This document shows positions 1 through 8,680 of a DNA stretch of 64,000 nucleotides, one piece after another. Source of the stretch: Myxococcales bacterium 68-20 (GTDB lineage: Bacteria; Myxococcota_A; Polyangia; Polyangiales; Polyangiaceae). The translations under genes were made by a program, and so were the position numbers. Under the pieces are notes generated by a model that searched no databases, was not told the origin of the DNA, and worked only from the letters and a program-made list of their open reading frames with translations. Numbering within the stretch: position 1 is the first letter of the stretch; the number at the start of each line of letters is the position of its first letter. The stretch is taken from assembly GCA_001899635.1 (NCBI GenBank), contig MKVQ01000022.1:99816-163815 (forward strand). The letters are read 5' to 3'.

Positions 1-437
1 GTTCCGCGGAGCACCGCGTCGGGGCGCTGCGGAAACATGGCGGTGATCGCAGCGGTGGCGACGGCGCCCGCCTCCGCGAACGTGCCCTTCCACGCCTTGC
101 CGGCGCAGTCCTTGAGGACACGCTTCTTCGCGAAGTCGCCCTTGAACTTCCAGAGCGGCGTGCGGTCCTTCACCTCATTCGCGAGCTCGGTCATCTCCTT
201 CTCGACGCCGAAGAGGCGGCCGACGAAGGCACTCACGAACGGCGCGGTCGAGAGGATCGCGTTCGACACCTCCTCGGGCTTCATCCCGGCGCCCTGCGCC
301 GCGCGGTATGCCTCGTACGCACGCCACGCGTCGGGCGACTTCTGCGCGAGCTCGGTGCAGAAGTCGTCGTAGAGGTCCTTCAACCGCTCGGGGACGAACA
401 GGTCCGAGTAGCGAAAGCCCTCGATGCCGAGCGGCAT
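1..437 (-). CDS. 5' part of an unidentified large protein (cut by window edge)
   Basis: An open frame on the minus strand runs off the left edge with no stop. It encodes at least 145 residues, starting MPLGIEGFRYSDLFVPERL and continuing as an acidic helical segment. There is no signal peptide. An in-frame GTG at 512 would add 25 Ser/Pro-rich residues; the ATG at 437 is preferred because the conserved-looking sequence begins there. The frame follows the yggX-like gene in the same direction, so the two may be co-transcribed. The start vaguely recalls the N-terminus of large myxobacterial FAD/Fe-S oxidoreductases, but no cofactor motif is present in this fragment, so no function is claimed. Confidence 0.7.
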   Translation of the reverse strand, partial: MPLGIEGFRYSDLFVPERLKDLYDDFCTELAQKSPDAWRAYEAYRAAQGAGMKPEEVSNAILSTAPFVSAFVGRLFGVEKEMTELANEVKDRTPLWKFKGDFAKKRVLKDCAGKAWKGTFAEAGAVATAAITAMFPQRPDAVLRG

Positions 438-602
438 GTCGGAGCTCGGAAGCCCCTCGGGCGGCGGGAACGACTTGCGCGAGACGCGGAAGGACGGCGT
501 GGCGGCGGACACGGAGGAGCTCTTCGGTTCTTTCCCGCCCCGCTCGCGAACGAGAGCGCGGGCGAACGCCTGGCGGCGGGTTCTACTGAAGGACGGTGCG
601 GC

Positions 603-926
603 TCACTTGTCGTCGTCACCGGAGGCGTCGCCTCCGCCGGGCTGGGCAGCGACGAAGGCCGTGTCGGCGAGCTTGCCGTCCTTGAAGCCGAAGTAGACCT
701 CGGCCTGGTCGAACATGAACTTCTGGCCCTCCGGCGAGGTCAGGTCGACCCGGTACGTGTTGATGTACTTCACCGAGTCCTTGATCCACATGTCCCAGGC
801 CTCTTTCGAGACCTCGTCGTAGATGCGCTGGCCGAGCTCGTTCCTGTAGGGGGGCTTGGCGAGACCGGGCAGCTCTTTTCCGAGCTTCCTGCACTTGACG
901 AGACGAGCTTCGTTGGGGGAGGTCAT
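603..926 (-). CDS. yggX: YggX-family Fe(II)-trafficking / oxidative damage protection protein
   Basis: Small cytosolic protein of 107 aa. The YggX family protects Fe-S clusters from oxidation and is thought to help deliver iron. The diagnostic features are VKCRKLGKELPGL (the conserved single Cys, here C12), then GQRIYDEVSKEAWDMWI and the motif YFGF near residue 80. The family is normally about 90 residues; this copy has an extra acidic Gly/Asp tail of about 20 residues ending GDDDK. The frame extends upstream to 971, but the ATG at 926 gives the family-like N-terminus. It lies just upstream of the unidentified gene at the window edge. Confidence 0.88.
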   Translation of the reverse strand: MTSPNEARLVKCRKLGKELPGLAKPPYRNELGQRIYDEVSKEAWDMWIKDSVKYINTYRVDLTSPEGQKFMFDQAEVYFGFKDGKLADTAFVAAQPGGGDASGDDDK

Positions 927-1019
927 GACGACGCGCCTTTTACCCGCGCGGACGGCTGGGCGCCAGCCCATGCTTGGGCCTCGGCAGCAGTGCGAGAGCC
1001 CGGCACAGTCGACGGCCGG

Positions 1020-1967
1020 TCAGAACGGCAAGCCGAGCTGGTAGGGTCGCGTCGCACGGACGTCGAGGGCGACCGGCGACGACCCCGGGAGCACGTCCAC
1101 ATCGATGCGTTTCGCGCGCGTCGCGACGGTCTCGAGGGCGCGGGCCGGTGTGTTGTTCGATCGCGAGAGGTGCCCGAGCCAAAGACGTGCGACGCGCGAT
1201 CCGACGAGACGCGCGGCCAGCTCGGCGGTCTGCGCATTCGAGAGGTGCCCCCAGCCGCCTCCGATCCGTCGCTTGACGACATCGGGGTACTCGCTGAACG
1301 CGAGCATCTCTTCGCAGTGGTTCGCCTCGACGAGCGCCGCGTCGCACTCGGCGAGGAGCGACACGAGCCCGGGAGTCACACGCCCCACGTCGGTCGCGAC
1401 GCCGAGCGCGTTCGCGCCGTCGTCGACGCGGATCGCGACCTGCGCCGCGTCGTGCGGCACGTGCACGGTCGTGATCGAGAGAGCGCCGACGCGAAAGACG
1501 CGGCCGATGTCGAAGCGGCGAACGTCGACCGCCGCTTCGTCCGTGCCGGAGCGGCGCGATCGCGCGCGGGGTGACGGAGGAGGAGGAGCGTCGCTCGCCG
1601 GCTCGTGATCACCGTCCGTATCCCCGTCCCCGTCCCTCGAGCTCGATGGTGCGATGCTGGAGGTCGGCTCGAGCTCGGGCTTGGGAACGACGCGACTCCG
1701 TCCGGTGGGCGCGTCGATGCCGGGATGAAGGTAGAGCGGCGCGCCGAACGCGGTCGCCAGCTTGCCGGCATGACCGAAGTGGTCACCGTGATGATGCGTC
1801 GCGACGATGCCGTGGAGCTCGCCCGCACGAAGCTCCACACCGAGCTCCGCAAGGCGGGCGATGGCGACCTTCGGTCCGACCCCCGCATCGACGAGCACGC
1901 GCGTGCCGCAGGACTCGACGAGCAGAGCATTGCCGCTCGACCCACTCCCGAGCACGAAGACACGCAT
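1020..1967 (-). CDS. MBL-fold metallohydrolase, YycJ/WalJ-like
   Basis: A 315-aa metallo-beta-lactamase-fold protein. The N-terminus VFVLGSGSSGNALLVE is characteristic of the YycJ/WalJ branch. The metal motif HHHGDH is at residues 58-63, with a further His at 66, and the C-terminal strand carries LWLGHLSRSNNTP, as in this branch. Members are putative exonucleases or phosphodiesterases linked to cell-wall and DNA-damage phenotypes, but the substrate here cannot be read from sequence. An unusual insert of about 55 residues (roughly 87-145), rich in Ser/Asp/Pro/Arg, interrupts the fold and is probably a disordered loop. The gene is divergent from the zinc-ribbon gene at 2174, with about 200 bp between them. 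Confidence 0.85.
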   Translation of the reverse strand: MRVFVLGSGSSGNALLVESCGTRVLVDAGVGPKVAIARLAELGVELRAGELHGIVATHHHGDHFGHAGKLATAFGAPLYLHPGIDAPTGRSRVVPKPELEPTSSIAPSSSRDGDGDTDGDHEPASDAPPPPSPRARSRRSGTDEAAVDVRRFDIGRVFRVGALSITTVHVPHDAAQVAIRVDDGANALGVATDVGRVTPGLVSLLAECDAALVEANHCEEMLAFSEYPDVVKRRIGGGWGHLSNAQTAELAARLVGSRVARLWLGHLSRSNNTPARALETVATRAKRIDVDVLPGSSPVALDVRATRPYQLGLPF

Positions 1968-2173
1968 CCGTCAGTTCCTCATCCCGAAGCCCCGGAGCTC
2001 ATCGCAAGGTGGCGCTGCGATGGCAAGCGGCGCGCTCGACTTTCGACGCAGACGATTCCGAGGCCGCCTCCCTCCCGGAGCCTTGGATAGCGTGGCGGCC
2101 TGTGCTCTTCTCACCGGTCGTTTCCCCACACCGTACGAGCGTGCGCTCGGGATCGAGGACCGAGGATCGACAA

Positions 2174-4576
2174 GTGAGCACCAAGCCCTGTCCTCAGTGC
2201 GGATCGGTAGTTCCGGCGCAAGCGCGGTTCTGCGGGCAGTGTGGACGCACGTTCGATGCGGGGGCCGCGCCCACCCCGGCTCCGCGCACCGTCCCCAGGA
2301 CCGTCGACGAGGCCACCGCCGACCCGCCCCCGGTAGAGCCCGCGCCGCCGCCGCGACCGCACGCGGGGATCGCCACCATGTTCGGTCATGCCGCCGTCGC
2401 GCCGGGCGCTCCACCGGTCGCCGCTCCCGGTCTCGGAATGGATCCGCCCGGAGCAGCGCCGACGCCGCGGCGTCCCGCAGCTCCGACCGCGCTCGGTCCT
2501 GCCGTCGCGTCGCCCCCCGCGACCTTCGCGAAGACGACGTTCGACCCGGCTCCCTACGGCGCGGCCCAAGCCGGCCCCGAGAGCACGGCCGTGTCGCAAC
2601 GTCCGACGGTGGTCGTCCCGCCGCCCGAGGCGGAGACGAAGCCGGTGCTCGCGCAGACGATCGCCGATCCGCAGGTCGCCGAGCGTGCACGCGAGATCCG
2701 CGAGCTCGCGCTCGCCGAGGCTGCGAAGCCGAACCCGGAGACGCCCGGCCCGACGGCGAAGGATGCGGCGCCACGTCCCGCTCCGGCCTTCGGCAAGACG
2801 ATGGTCCTCGGCGGCGAGGCACCAGCCGCCGTACCCGCGCCCGCGCCCGCACCGGCGATCGACACGAGCCCGCTCTCGAAGAGCGTGCTCGCGCCGACCG
2901 GGGCGCTGCCGGCTTCCGCCGGCTCCGTGCAGTCTGCACCCGTTGGCTCGCCTGCCCTGCAGGTCGCGCCCGTGCCCGTGCCCGCGCCCGCGACGGCAGC
3001 ACAGGCGCTCGGCGCTCCGGGGAGCGACAAGCAGACGATGTTCGGCATGCCGGCCGTCGGCCTTCCGGCCCCGGCCCCGCAGCCGCCGCCCGCCGCGGCG
3101 ATCCCACCCGCGTTCAAGACGATGCTCGGCGTCGCGCTGCCCGGCATCGCGCCGACCCACGAGAAGCCCCCCGCGCAGCCGGCTCCGGCGCAGCGCGCGG
3201 GGACCCTCCTCGGGGTCGCCGCGCCCGGCATCGCGCCGAGCGCGGCGCATGTGCCGCCAGCGTATGCAGCGCCTCGGTTCGAGCCGCCGGCGGCGCCTGC
3301 TCCACCGGTCGTCCCCGCACCGCCACCGCTCGTGGTCGAGCCGCTGCCGGAGGCGCCGCGTGTCCCGAAGAAGAAGGGCATCCCGGCCGTCGCCGTCGTG
3401 GGCATCGTGTTCGCGCTGGTCGCGATCATCGGGACGGTCGCCGCGCTCGTCATTCTCCGTGCGGGAGCTCCGCTCAGCGCCCAGCCGCAGCTCGACGAGA
3501 CGGGCAAGGAGTCACTCCGGATCCGCTGCGAATCGTGCCCCGACGGCACGGTCATCTCCCTCGGCGCTTCGTCGTCGAAGGTCGAAGGTGCCGCGACGCT
3601 CCTGCCGCTGCCGGCGCCGCTGAGCATCGGCGATAACGACCTCGAGATGACGATCGATCGGCCCCCGCCGGGGCGCGACGAGACCGTGAAGGTCCACGTA
3701 CCGGTCGCCTACCGGGTGAAGGCCGACCTCTCCTCGCTCACGGTCGCGCCCGCGGCGATCACGGTTCGCGTGGAAGCGCTCGCCGGGACGGAGGTGACGG
3801 TCGACGGAAAGCCGGTCGTGCTCGATGCCTCGGGCAAGGGCTGGCACGCGATCGACGTGTCGAGCGAGGTCGAAGGACCGAGCGACGATCAGAAGACGAT
3901 CGACAAGCAGATTCCCTTCACGATCAAGGCCAAGGGAGCGGCCGCCCCCGAGAACGGTCAGCTCGTCGTTCGTACGGGCGTGGCCCCACTGCACCTCGAC
4001 GCCCCCGGTCGCGAGCTCTACACCGATCGTCCGACCGGCAACATCGCCGGACAGGTCAAGCCGGGCGGGACCGTGCTGGTCGACGGGCAGAACGTCGCCG
4101 TCGATGCGCAAGGCCGGTTCGGCGTGCGCGTCGAGCTGCCTGCCGACGGCGAAAAGACGCTCACGCTCGTCGCGAACGCGCCGCCGCTGGCGCCGCGCAC
4201 GGTCCGCTCCAAGCTCGTGCGTGTCGCGTCCCTCGACGCAGCAGCCAAGACCATCGATGCGAAGTCACCGCTGACCTTCGATGCCTACGGCTCCGATCCG
4301 GGCTCGAAGGTCGGACAGCTCGCGATGGTCGACGGTGAGGTCCAGGACGTCCGCGTCGGTCAGGGCCACACGGTCATGGCCGTCGAGGACAAGAAGAGCT
4401 GCACCGCGAAGAAGGGCGCGTGCGTCGTCCGCGTCGTCCACGGCGAGGAGATCAAGGTGGCGCGCGGCGACAGCGTGCGCGCCTACGGGCGGATCCAGGG
4501 GACCGCGACGCTGAACGGCCAGATGATCCCGGATCTCGAGGGCGCGCTCGTCCTCACCAAGGCGGCCAAGAAATGA
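2174..4576 (+). CDS. Zinc-ribbon membrane protein with Pro/Ala-rich linker and Ig-like C-terminal region
   Basis: 800 aa from a GTG preceded by GAGGA-type purines; the frame is open further upstream, but the zinc ribbon begins directly after this start. Order: zinc ribbon (C6-x2-C9, C20-x2-C23); about 370 residues of Pro/Ala-rich linker with recurring short motifs (TMFG, KTMLG, GTLLG, each followed by V/M-A/P); one transmembrane helix at about 402-430; then about 370 extracytoplasmic residues rich in beta strands with PEGA/Ig-like repeats (VDGKPV, VDGQNV). This suggests an inner-membrane protein with a cytosolic adaptor end. It is translationally coupled (ATGA) to the beta-propeller gene downstream. 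Function is unknown; the architecture resembles myxobacterial envelope and motility adaptors. Confidence 0.82.
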   Translation: MSTKPCPQCGSVVPAQARFCGQCGRTFDAGAAPTPAPRTVPRTVDEATADPPPVEPAPPPRPHAGIATMFGHAAVAPGAPPVAAPGLGMDPPGAAPTPRRPAAPTALGPAVASPPATFAKTTFDPAPYGAAQAGPESTAVSQRPTVVVPPPEAETKPVLAQTIADPQVAERAREIRELALAEAAKPNPETPGPTAKDAAPRPAPAFGKTMVLGGEAPAAVPAPAPAPAIDTSPLSKSVLAPTGALPASAGSVQSAPVGSPALQVAPVPVPAPATAAQALGAPGSDKQTMFGMPAVGLPAPAPQPPPAAAIPPAFKTMLGVALPGIAPTHEKPPAQPAPAQRAGTLLGVAAPGIAPSAAHVPPAYAAPRFEPPAAPAPPVVPAPPPLVVEPLPEAPRVPKKKGIPAVAVVGIVFALVAIIGTVAALVILRAGAPLSAQPQLDETGKESLRIRCESCPDGTVISLGASSSKVEGAATLLPLPAPLSIGDNDLEMTIDRPPPGRDETVKVHVPVAYRVKADLSSLTVAPAAITVRVEALAGTEVTVDGKPVVLDASGKGWHAIDVSSEVEGPSDDQKTIDKQIPFTIKAKGAAAPENGQLVVRTGVAPLHLDAPGRELYTDRPTGNIAGQVKPGGTVLVDGQNVAVDAQGRFGVRVELPADGEKTLTLVANAPPLAPRTVRSKLVRVASLDAAAKTIDAKSPLTFDAYGSDPGSKVGQLAMVDGEVQDVRVGQGHTVMAVEDKKSCTAKKGACVVRVVHGEEIKVARGDSVRAYGRIQGTATLNGQMIPDLEGALVLTKAAKK

Positions 4577-5937
4577 AGCGGGCCGCGATCGCGCTCGTCA
4601 CGCTCGGCGTCGCGATCGGCGGTGCGCTCACTGCGCCCCTACACGACGCGGAGGCGCAGCGAATCGATCCGCGCAGGCCTCGGGTCCTCGTCGTCGGCGC
4701 TCCGCCCGGGGCGTCCCCGATGCAACGGATCGACGCGAGGCGGACCGGTCTCTCGAAGACCACGCTGCCATCCGGCACGCTGCGCGTCGCCTGGCAGAAG
4801 ACGACCGGGCTCACGATCGATCAGCCCGCGCTGAGCGGCGCCGACGGGACGCTCGCCGTCGTCTCGGTGCGAGGCGACGTCTCGTTCCTCGACGACGAGG
4901 GCGAGGAACGCGCGACCGTGAAGGTCGGCGTCGCGCAGGTGGGCCCCGCCGCGATGACCTCCGACGGCACCGTCGTCTACATGACGAGCGGCGGTGACGT
5001 CATCGGCGTGCGCCGGTCGAGCGCGCAGCCGCGCTTTCTGACGCGCATCGGCGGTGAGCGGAACGTCCGCGCCGCCCCGCTCGCGCTCGACGACGGCGGC
5101 GTCGTCGTCGCCACGACGACCGACCTCGTCGTGCTCGACAGCGAGGGCAACGTGCGCGCCCGCGTGTCACTGCCCGAGATGCCCGCCGCGCCGCTGATCG
5201 CCGCGGGGGACAAGGTCCTCGCGGTCACGACGAGCGGCGCGGTGCTCGGATGGACGCCCGGACGCGAGCCCGTGAGGCTCGGCTCGTTCGGCGCTCCGAT
5301 CGACGGCGGCGCTGCGCTGGCCGACGGCGGGACGCTCCTCGCGGTGATCGAAGGCAACCACCTCGCGGAGGTCGACATCACGCGGGGCGGACGTTCCACC
5401 CGCTCGATCGCGACGCAGGGCCTCTACCTCGGGCCGCCCGCGATCCGGAGCGGGCGCGCGACCGCTCAAGCGCGCGCCTCGGTCGCGACCCTGCTCGCGC
5501 TCACGCCGAGCCGCGGCTTCGTCGTGACGCTCGATCCGGGCGGCCAGGAGCTCTTCCGCGCGCCGATCGCAGCATTCACCCCGGCAGCGCTCCCTGACGG
5601 TGGAGCGCCCCCGCTCGTCGCGCCGCCGCACACCGGCCCGATCGTCGATGCGAGAGGAGCGATCGCGTTCGCGGCAACGGACGGGCGCGTCGGCGTCGTC
5701 GGCCCCGAAGGTGCCGTCGACACGATTGGCGAGGTCCTCTGCGCGAAGGGAGCGCGATCCGGTGTCGTGGGCCTCACGCCGTTCGGCAACGGCGCGTTCG
5801 CCGTCACGTGCGACGGCGGAGTCGTCGCGCGGATCACGGGCGCGAGCGTCGAGCGTTCGCGGCCGGCGCCCCAGCCCCCCGGCTCGGCGGACCCGAGCCG
5901 GCTCCGCCCGGCCCCACGCGACTCCGTCGGCGATTGA
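4573..5937 (+). CDS. Secreted PQQ-like beta-propeller protein
   Basis: 454 aa. The start overlaps the stop of the preceding gene (ATGA), so the two are translated together. A signal peptide (about residues 1-27, ending HDAEAQ) is followed by repeated four-strand blades of the PQQ/WD40-like type: recurring ALSGADGTLAVVS, TSDGTVVYMTSGGDV, LDDGGVVVATTTDLVVLDSEG and DARGAIAFAATDGRVGVV patterns. The C-terminus is a Pro/Arg-rich tail. Such propellers usually act as scaffolds or, with PQQ ligands, as dehydrogenases; no dehydrogenase active-site motif is visible, so a structural or binding role with the zinc-ribbon partner is more likely. Confidence 0.82.
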   Translation: MKRAAIALVTLGVAIGGALTAPLHDAEAQRIDPRRPRVLVVGAPPGASPMQRIDARRTGLSKTTLPSGTLRVAWQKTTGLTIDQPALSGADGTLAVVSVRGDVSFLDDEGEERATVKVGVAQVGPAAMTSDGTVVYMTSGGDVIGVRRSSAQPRFLTRIGGERNVRAAPLALDDGGVVVATTTDLVVLDSEGNVRARVSLPEMPAAPLIAAGDKVLAVTTSGAVLGWTPGREPVRLGSFGAPIDGGAALADGGTLLAVIEGNHLAEVDITRGGRSTRSIATQGLYLGPPAIRSGRATAQARASVATLLALTPSRGFVVTLDPGGQELFRAPIAAFTPAALPDGGAPPLVAPPHTGPIVDARGAIAFAATDGRVGVVGPEGAVDTIGEVLCAKGARSGVVGLTPFGNGAFAVTCDGGVVARITGASVERSRPAPQPPGSADPSRLRPAPRDSVGD

Positions 5938-6120
5938 GTCGTCGGCCCGGCCCACGTTGATTCGACGGCGGATAAGCCCAGCCGCACGAGCTCGCTGGGG
6001 TTCGAGGGTTCGTTCCTCCGCCGGGCGTTTGGGGCCGAGTGCGGGACGCGAGGCCTCGCTGCGGGTCGTCGGGGCGCGAGTTGCGGTCGAGGCATCCTGG
6101 CGAGCGGACCGAAGATTGCC

Positions 6121-6126
6121 TATAGT
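6121..6126 (+). promoter_or_regulatory. Candidate -10 element placing transcription start on the iscA-like ATG
   Basis: TATAGT lies six bases before the ATG of the Fe-S carrier gene (6133). The usual 7-nt offset puts +1 on the A of the start codon, which would give a leaderless mRNA. No Shine-Dalgarno-like purine run precedes the ATG. A -35 at 17-bp spacing (TGGCGA, 6098) matches the consensus weakly. Confidence 0.4.
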
Positions 6127-6132
6127 CCACGC

Positions 6133-6456
6133 ATGATCAGCATCACGGACCGCGCCGCAGCAAAAGTGAAGGAGATCGCCGAGGCCGAGGACCTGACGAG
6201 CCAGGGGCTCCGCCTTCGCGTCGTCGGCGGCGGCTGCGCCGGCTTCACGTACGACCTTTACTTCGAGGATCAGACCACGGACATGGACGAGCACTTCGAG
6301 TCCAAGGGCGTGAAGCTCTACGTCGATCCGCTCAGCTTCCAGTACCTGTCGGACACCGAGATCGACTACGTCGAAGGCGTTCACGGCTCGGGCTTCAAGT
6401 TCAACAACCCGAACGTGACCGGCAGCTGCGGCTGCGGCTCGTCGGTGAAGTTCTGA
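6133..6456 (+). CDS. A-type iron-sulfur cluster carrier (IscA/ErpA/HesB family)
   Basis: 107 aa, the normal size for this family, which receives Fe-S clusters from the scaffold and passes them to apo-enzymes in the cytosol. The three conserved cluster cysteines are present: C35 in GGGCAGF, and C99 and C101 in the C-terminal SCGCGSS. The [10 protein letters not shown] segment before the last two cysteines is diagnostic. IscA, ErpA and SufA cannot be separated by sequence alone and no isc or suf genes are adjacent, so no specific symbol is given. The stop overlaps the start of the next gene by one base (TGATG). Confidence 0.93.
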   Translation: MISITDRAAAKVKEIAEAEDLTSQGLRLRVVGGGCAGFTYDLYFEDQTTDMDEHFESKGVKLYVDPLSFQYLSDTEIDYVEGVHGSGFKFNNPNVTGSCGCGSSVKF

Positions 6457-7034
6457 TGCAGGGAGGAGGCTGGGGGCCGCCGAATCAGGGCGGCCCGCCG
6501 CCGGGTGGCTACGGTCAGCCCCCTCAGCCGAGCCACGGCCAGCCCGAAGGCTATGGCCAGCCGCAAGGCTATGGCCAGCCGCAAGGCTACGGCCAGCCGC
6601 AAGGCTACGGCCAGCCGCAAGGCTACGGCCAGCCGCAAGGCTACGGCCAGCCGCAAGGCTACGGCCAGCCTCCTCACGCGCCGGGTTTCGGGCCGCAAGC
6701 GCAGGGCAACATGCCTCCGCCGGGCGGCTATGGGCAGCCGGGGTACGCTGGGCAGCAGGCGTTCGGCCCCGCGTATGGCCACGGCGTCCCCGTGCCCGGG
6801 CCATACGGCTTCACGACGTGCCCGCAGTGCAACAGCCCTCACGTCTCGCGCCCGACGTTCACGTGGTGGGGCGGCCTCATCGGACCGAAGCTGCTCAATC
6901 ACACGGTCTGCAACAGCTGCAACTTCGGTTTCAACAGCAAGACCGGCAAGAGCAACTCGACGGCGATCGGCCTCTACCTCGGCGTCGGCTTCGGGGTCAC
7001 GGTCCTCTTGATCATCGTCCGCGTCCTGATCTGA
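6456..7034 (+). CDS. YGQPQG-repeat zinc-ribbon membrane protein
   Basis: 192 aa, coupled to the Fe-S carrier gene by a TGATG overlap. Residues 1-115 are low-complexity Gly/Pro/Gln/Tyr, with seven near-identical GYGQPQ units at about 32-71. Next comes a four-cysteine zinc ribbon (C122-x2-C125, C152-x2-C155) and a C-terminal transmembrane helix (about 171-191), so the protein is probably tail-anchored with its repeat domain in the cytosol. Gly/Tyr/Gln-rich repeats of this type can be disordered or phase-separating. No function is assigned. Confidence 0.85.
   Translation: MQGGGWGPPNQGGPPPGGYGQPPQPSHGQPEGYGQPQGYGQPQGYGQPQGYGQPQGYGQPQGYGQPQGYGQPPHAPGFGPQAQGNMPPPGGYGQPGYAGQQAFGPAYGHGVPVPGPYGFTTCPQCNSPHVSRPTFTWWGGLIGPKLLNHTVCNSCNFGFNSKTGKSNSTAIGLYLGVGFGVTVLLIIVRVLI
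6549..6670 (+). repeat. 18-bp tandem repeat array inside the YGQPQG gene
   Basis: Seven consecutive copies of an 18-bp unit (GGCTAYGGCCAGCCGCAA, the last copy partial) encode the GYGQPQ repeats. Copies 3-6 are identical at DNA level and the first two differ from them by one silent base, which points to recent expansion or homogenisation. Confidence 0.95.
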
Positions 7035-7051
7035 CGAGGTTTCACACGCCC

Positions 7052-8062
7052 ATGCGCGCGAGCACGTGGATGCTTCTGGCGGGGATCGGATCGGCGTTCG
7101 CGCTCGGGCTCGGCTGCGACAAGTCGAAGCCCCCGGAGCCCGCGCCCCCTTCCCGCGAAACGACGAGCGAGACGGCCACCCCCGCGCGCTCTGCGGGATC
7201 GCTGGCCGTCTCGAAGCCTGCCCCCGAGCGCGTCGTCGCGATCGGCGATCTCCATGGCGATCTCGACGCCACCCGACGAGCGTTCCGGCTCGCGGGGGCG
7301 ATCGACGAGAAGGACGCATGGATCGGCGGCAAGCTCGTCGTCGTCCAGACGGGCGATCTGATCGACCGCGGGGACGACGATCGGAAGGTCCTCGACCTCG
7401 TGGAGCGCCTGAAGGGCGAGGCCGAGAAGGCCGGCGGCGAGGTCGTAGCGCTCGTGGGCAACCACGAGATCATGAACAACGAGCTCGACTTCCGCTATGT
7501 CACGCGTGGCGCGTTCTCCGAGTTCGCCGACGTCAGCCCGAAAGACGACGGCATCGCCTACGCCGCGGCGAAGCTCGGGGCGCCCGAGCGCGGGCGCGCC
7601 GCTGCGTTCCTTCCCGGCGGGCCCTACGCGCAGATGCTCGCGCGACGTCCTGTCGTCGCACGGGTCGGCGATTCGATCTTCGTTCACGGCGGAGTGCTAC
7701 CGAAGCACGTGAAGACCGGCCTCGACGGGATCAACGAGGACGCGCGCAAATGGCTTCTCGGTGAGAAGCGGACTCCACCGAAGGAGCTCACGTCCGAGGA
7801 TGGCCCGCTCTGGACGCGGATGTACTCGGCCGCCCCGGGCGCGAGCGAGTGTGCGGTCCTCGACGAGACCCTGAAGGCGCTCAATGCGAAGCGCATGGTG
7901 ATGGGGCACACGCCGCAGAAGCCCGACATCAACCCGGCCTGCAACGAGAAGGCATGGCGCATCGACGTCGGGATGTCGAAGTTCTACGGCGGCCAGATCC
8001 AGGTGCTCGAGCTCCGCGGCGACACCGTGAAGGTCCTCAAGGAAGGGGCGCCGGCGAAGTAG
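7052..8062 (+). CDS. Calcineurin-like metallophosphoesterase lipoprotein (Shewanella-like phosphatase type)
   Basis: 336 aa. A lipoprotein signal peptide ends in LGLGC (lipidated C22), then a Pro/Ser/Thr linker leads into a metallophosphoesterase domain. Metal motifs are GDLHGD (65-70), GDLIDRG (101-107), GNHE (136-139), a later VHGG, and GHTPQ near the C-terminus, which together match the Shewanella-like protein phosphatase group. It therefore probably hydrolyses phosphomonoesters (phosphoprotein or small molecule) outside the cytoplasm. The ATG at 7052 is chosen because it gives a clean lipoprotein signal; the frame extends upstream into the previous gene. Confidence 0.87.
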   Translation: MRASTWMLLAGIGSAFALGLGCDKSKPPEPAPPSRETTSETATPARSAGSLAVSKPAPERVVAIGDLHGDLDATRRAFRLAGAIDEKDAWIGGKLVVVQTGDLIDRGDDDRKVLDLVERLKGEAEKAGGEVVALVGNHEIMNNELDFRYVTRGAFSEFADVSPKDDGIAYAAAKLGAPERGRAAAFLPGGPYAQMLARRPVVARVGDSIFVHGGVLPKHVKTGLDGINEDARKWLLGEKRTPPKELTSEDGPLWTRMYSAAPGASECAVLDETLKALNAKRMVMGHTPQKPDINPACNEKAWRIDVGMSKFYGGQIQVLELRGDTVKVLKEGAPAK

Positions 8063-8071
8063 GCCGGCGCC
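8047..8071. terminator. Hairpin enclosing the phosphoesterase stop codon
   Basis: A perfect 9-bp GC-only stem (GGCGCCGGC / GCCGGCGCC) with a 7-nt loop that contains the TAG stop codon of the plus-strand gene. It lies between convergent genes and could act from either side. There is no T-tract, so termination is only suggested. Confidence 0.45.
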
Positions 8072-8095
8072 GCGCGACGATCGGCCATCGATCGG

Positions 8096-8680
8096 TCAGT
8101 CCGAGAGCTTGATCCACGTCGTGTAAAAGGTGCTGAACGACGTCTGGAGCCCCGTGAGCTTCGTGCCCTCGATCTTGAAGCAGTCGTTGTCGTAGCCGGT
8201 GTCGTCACACGCGCGCCACTCCGCGACGTCGAGAGTGAGCGTGAGCGGGCACGGTGTGTATCGGTCGGGCGCCGCCGACTTGCTCTCGAGGACGGTGATC
8301 GTCGTGTCGTCGGCGCGCACCTGCGCCGTGACGTGAGTGATCCGGCCGTCGCTCGAGCACCGCTTCGCGACCGTCACGCTGTTCTTCGCGATCGCGAGTC
8401 GAGTCTGCGTTCCGGATCCGTCGCTCGCCCACACCCCCGTGAGCTTGCCTGCCGTCACCGTGTCGTCCGCGGGCGGCGCGAAGAGCGCCTCGATCTCCGC
8501 AGGCACCCCGCTGCTCGTGCCGTTGCCTTCGCCGGCTGGCGTCGAGGGCTCGCTGGGAGCACCGTCGTCCCCTTCTCCGATGACCTGGGAGCTGCACCCG
8601 GGAGCGAGGAGCGCGAGACCGAGAACGGCGACGAGCGCCAGATTCCACTTCGATGACGACGACGACGCGAGAGTGTTCAC
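8096..8680 (-). CDS. Hypothetical lipoprotein
   Basis: 194 aa from a GTG with GGAAG six bases upstream; an in-frame ATG at 8719 would add 13 residues and is less typical for a signal peptide. The signal ends LLAPGC (C29), followed by an Asp/Gly/Ser/Pro linker and a globular region of about 125 residues with several paired cysteines (CSS, CPL, ACDD, DCF). The body carries alternating TVTAGKLTGVW- and RLAIAKNSVTV-type strands, suggesting a small lipocalin-like beta-barrel. No family is recognised. It lies downstream of metH in the same direction but about 300 bp away. Confidence 0.75.
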   Translation of the reverse strand: MNTLASSSSSKWNLALVAVLGLALLAPGCSSQVIGEGDDGAPSEPSTPAGEGNGTSSGVPAEIEALFAPPADDTVTAGKLTGVWASDGSGTQTRLAIAKNSVTVAKRCSSDGRITHVTAQVRADDTTITVLESKSAAPDRYTPCPLTLTLDVAEWRACDDTGYDNDCFKIEGTKLTGLQTSFSTFYTTWIKLSD

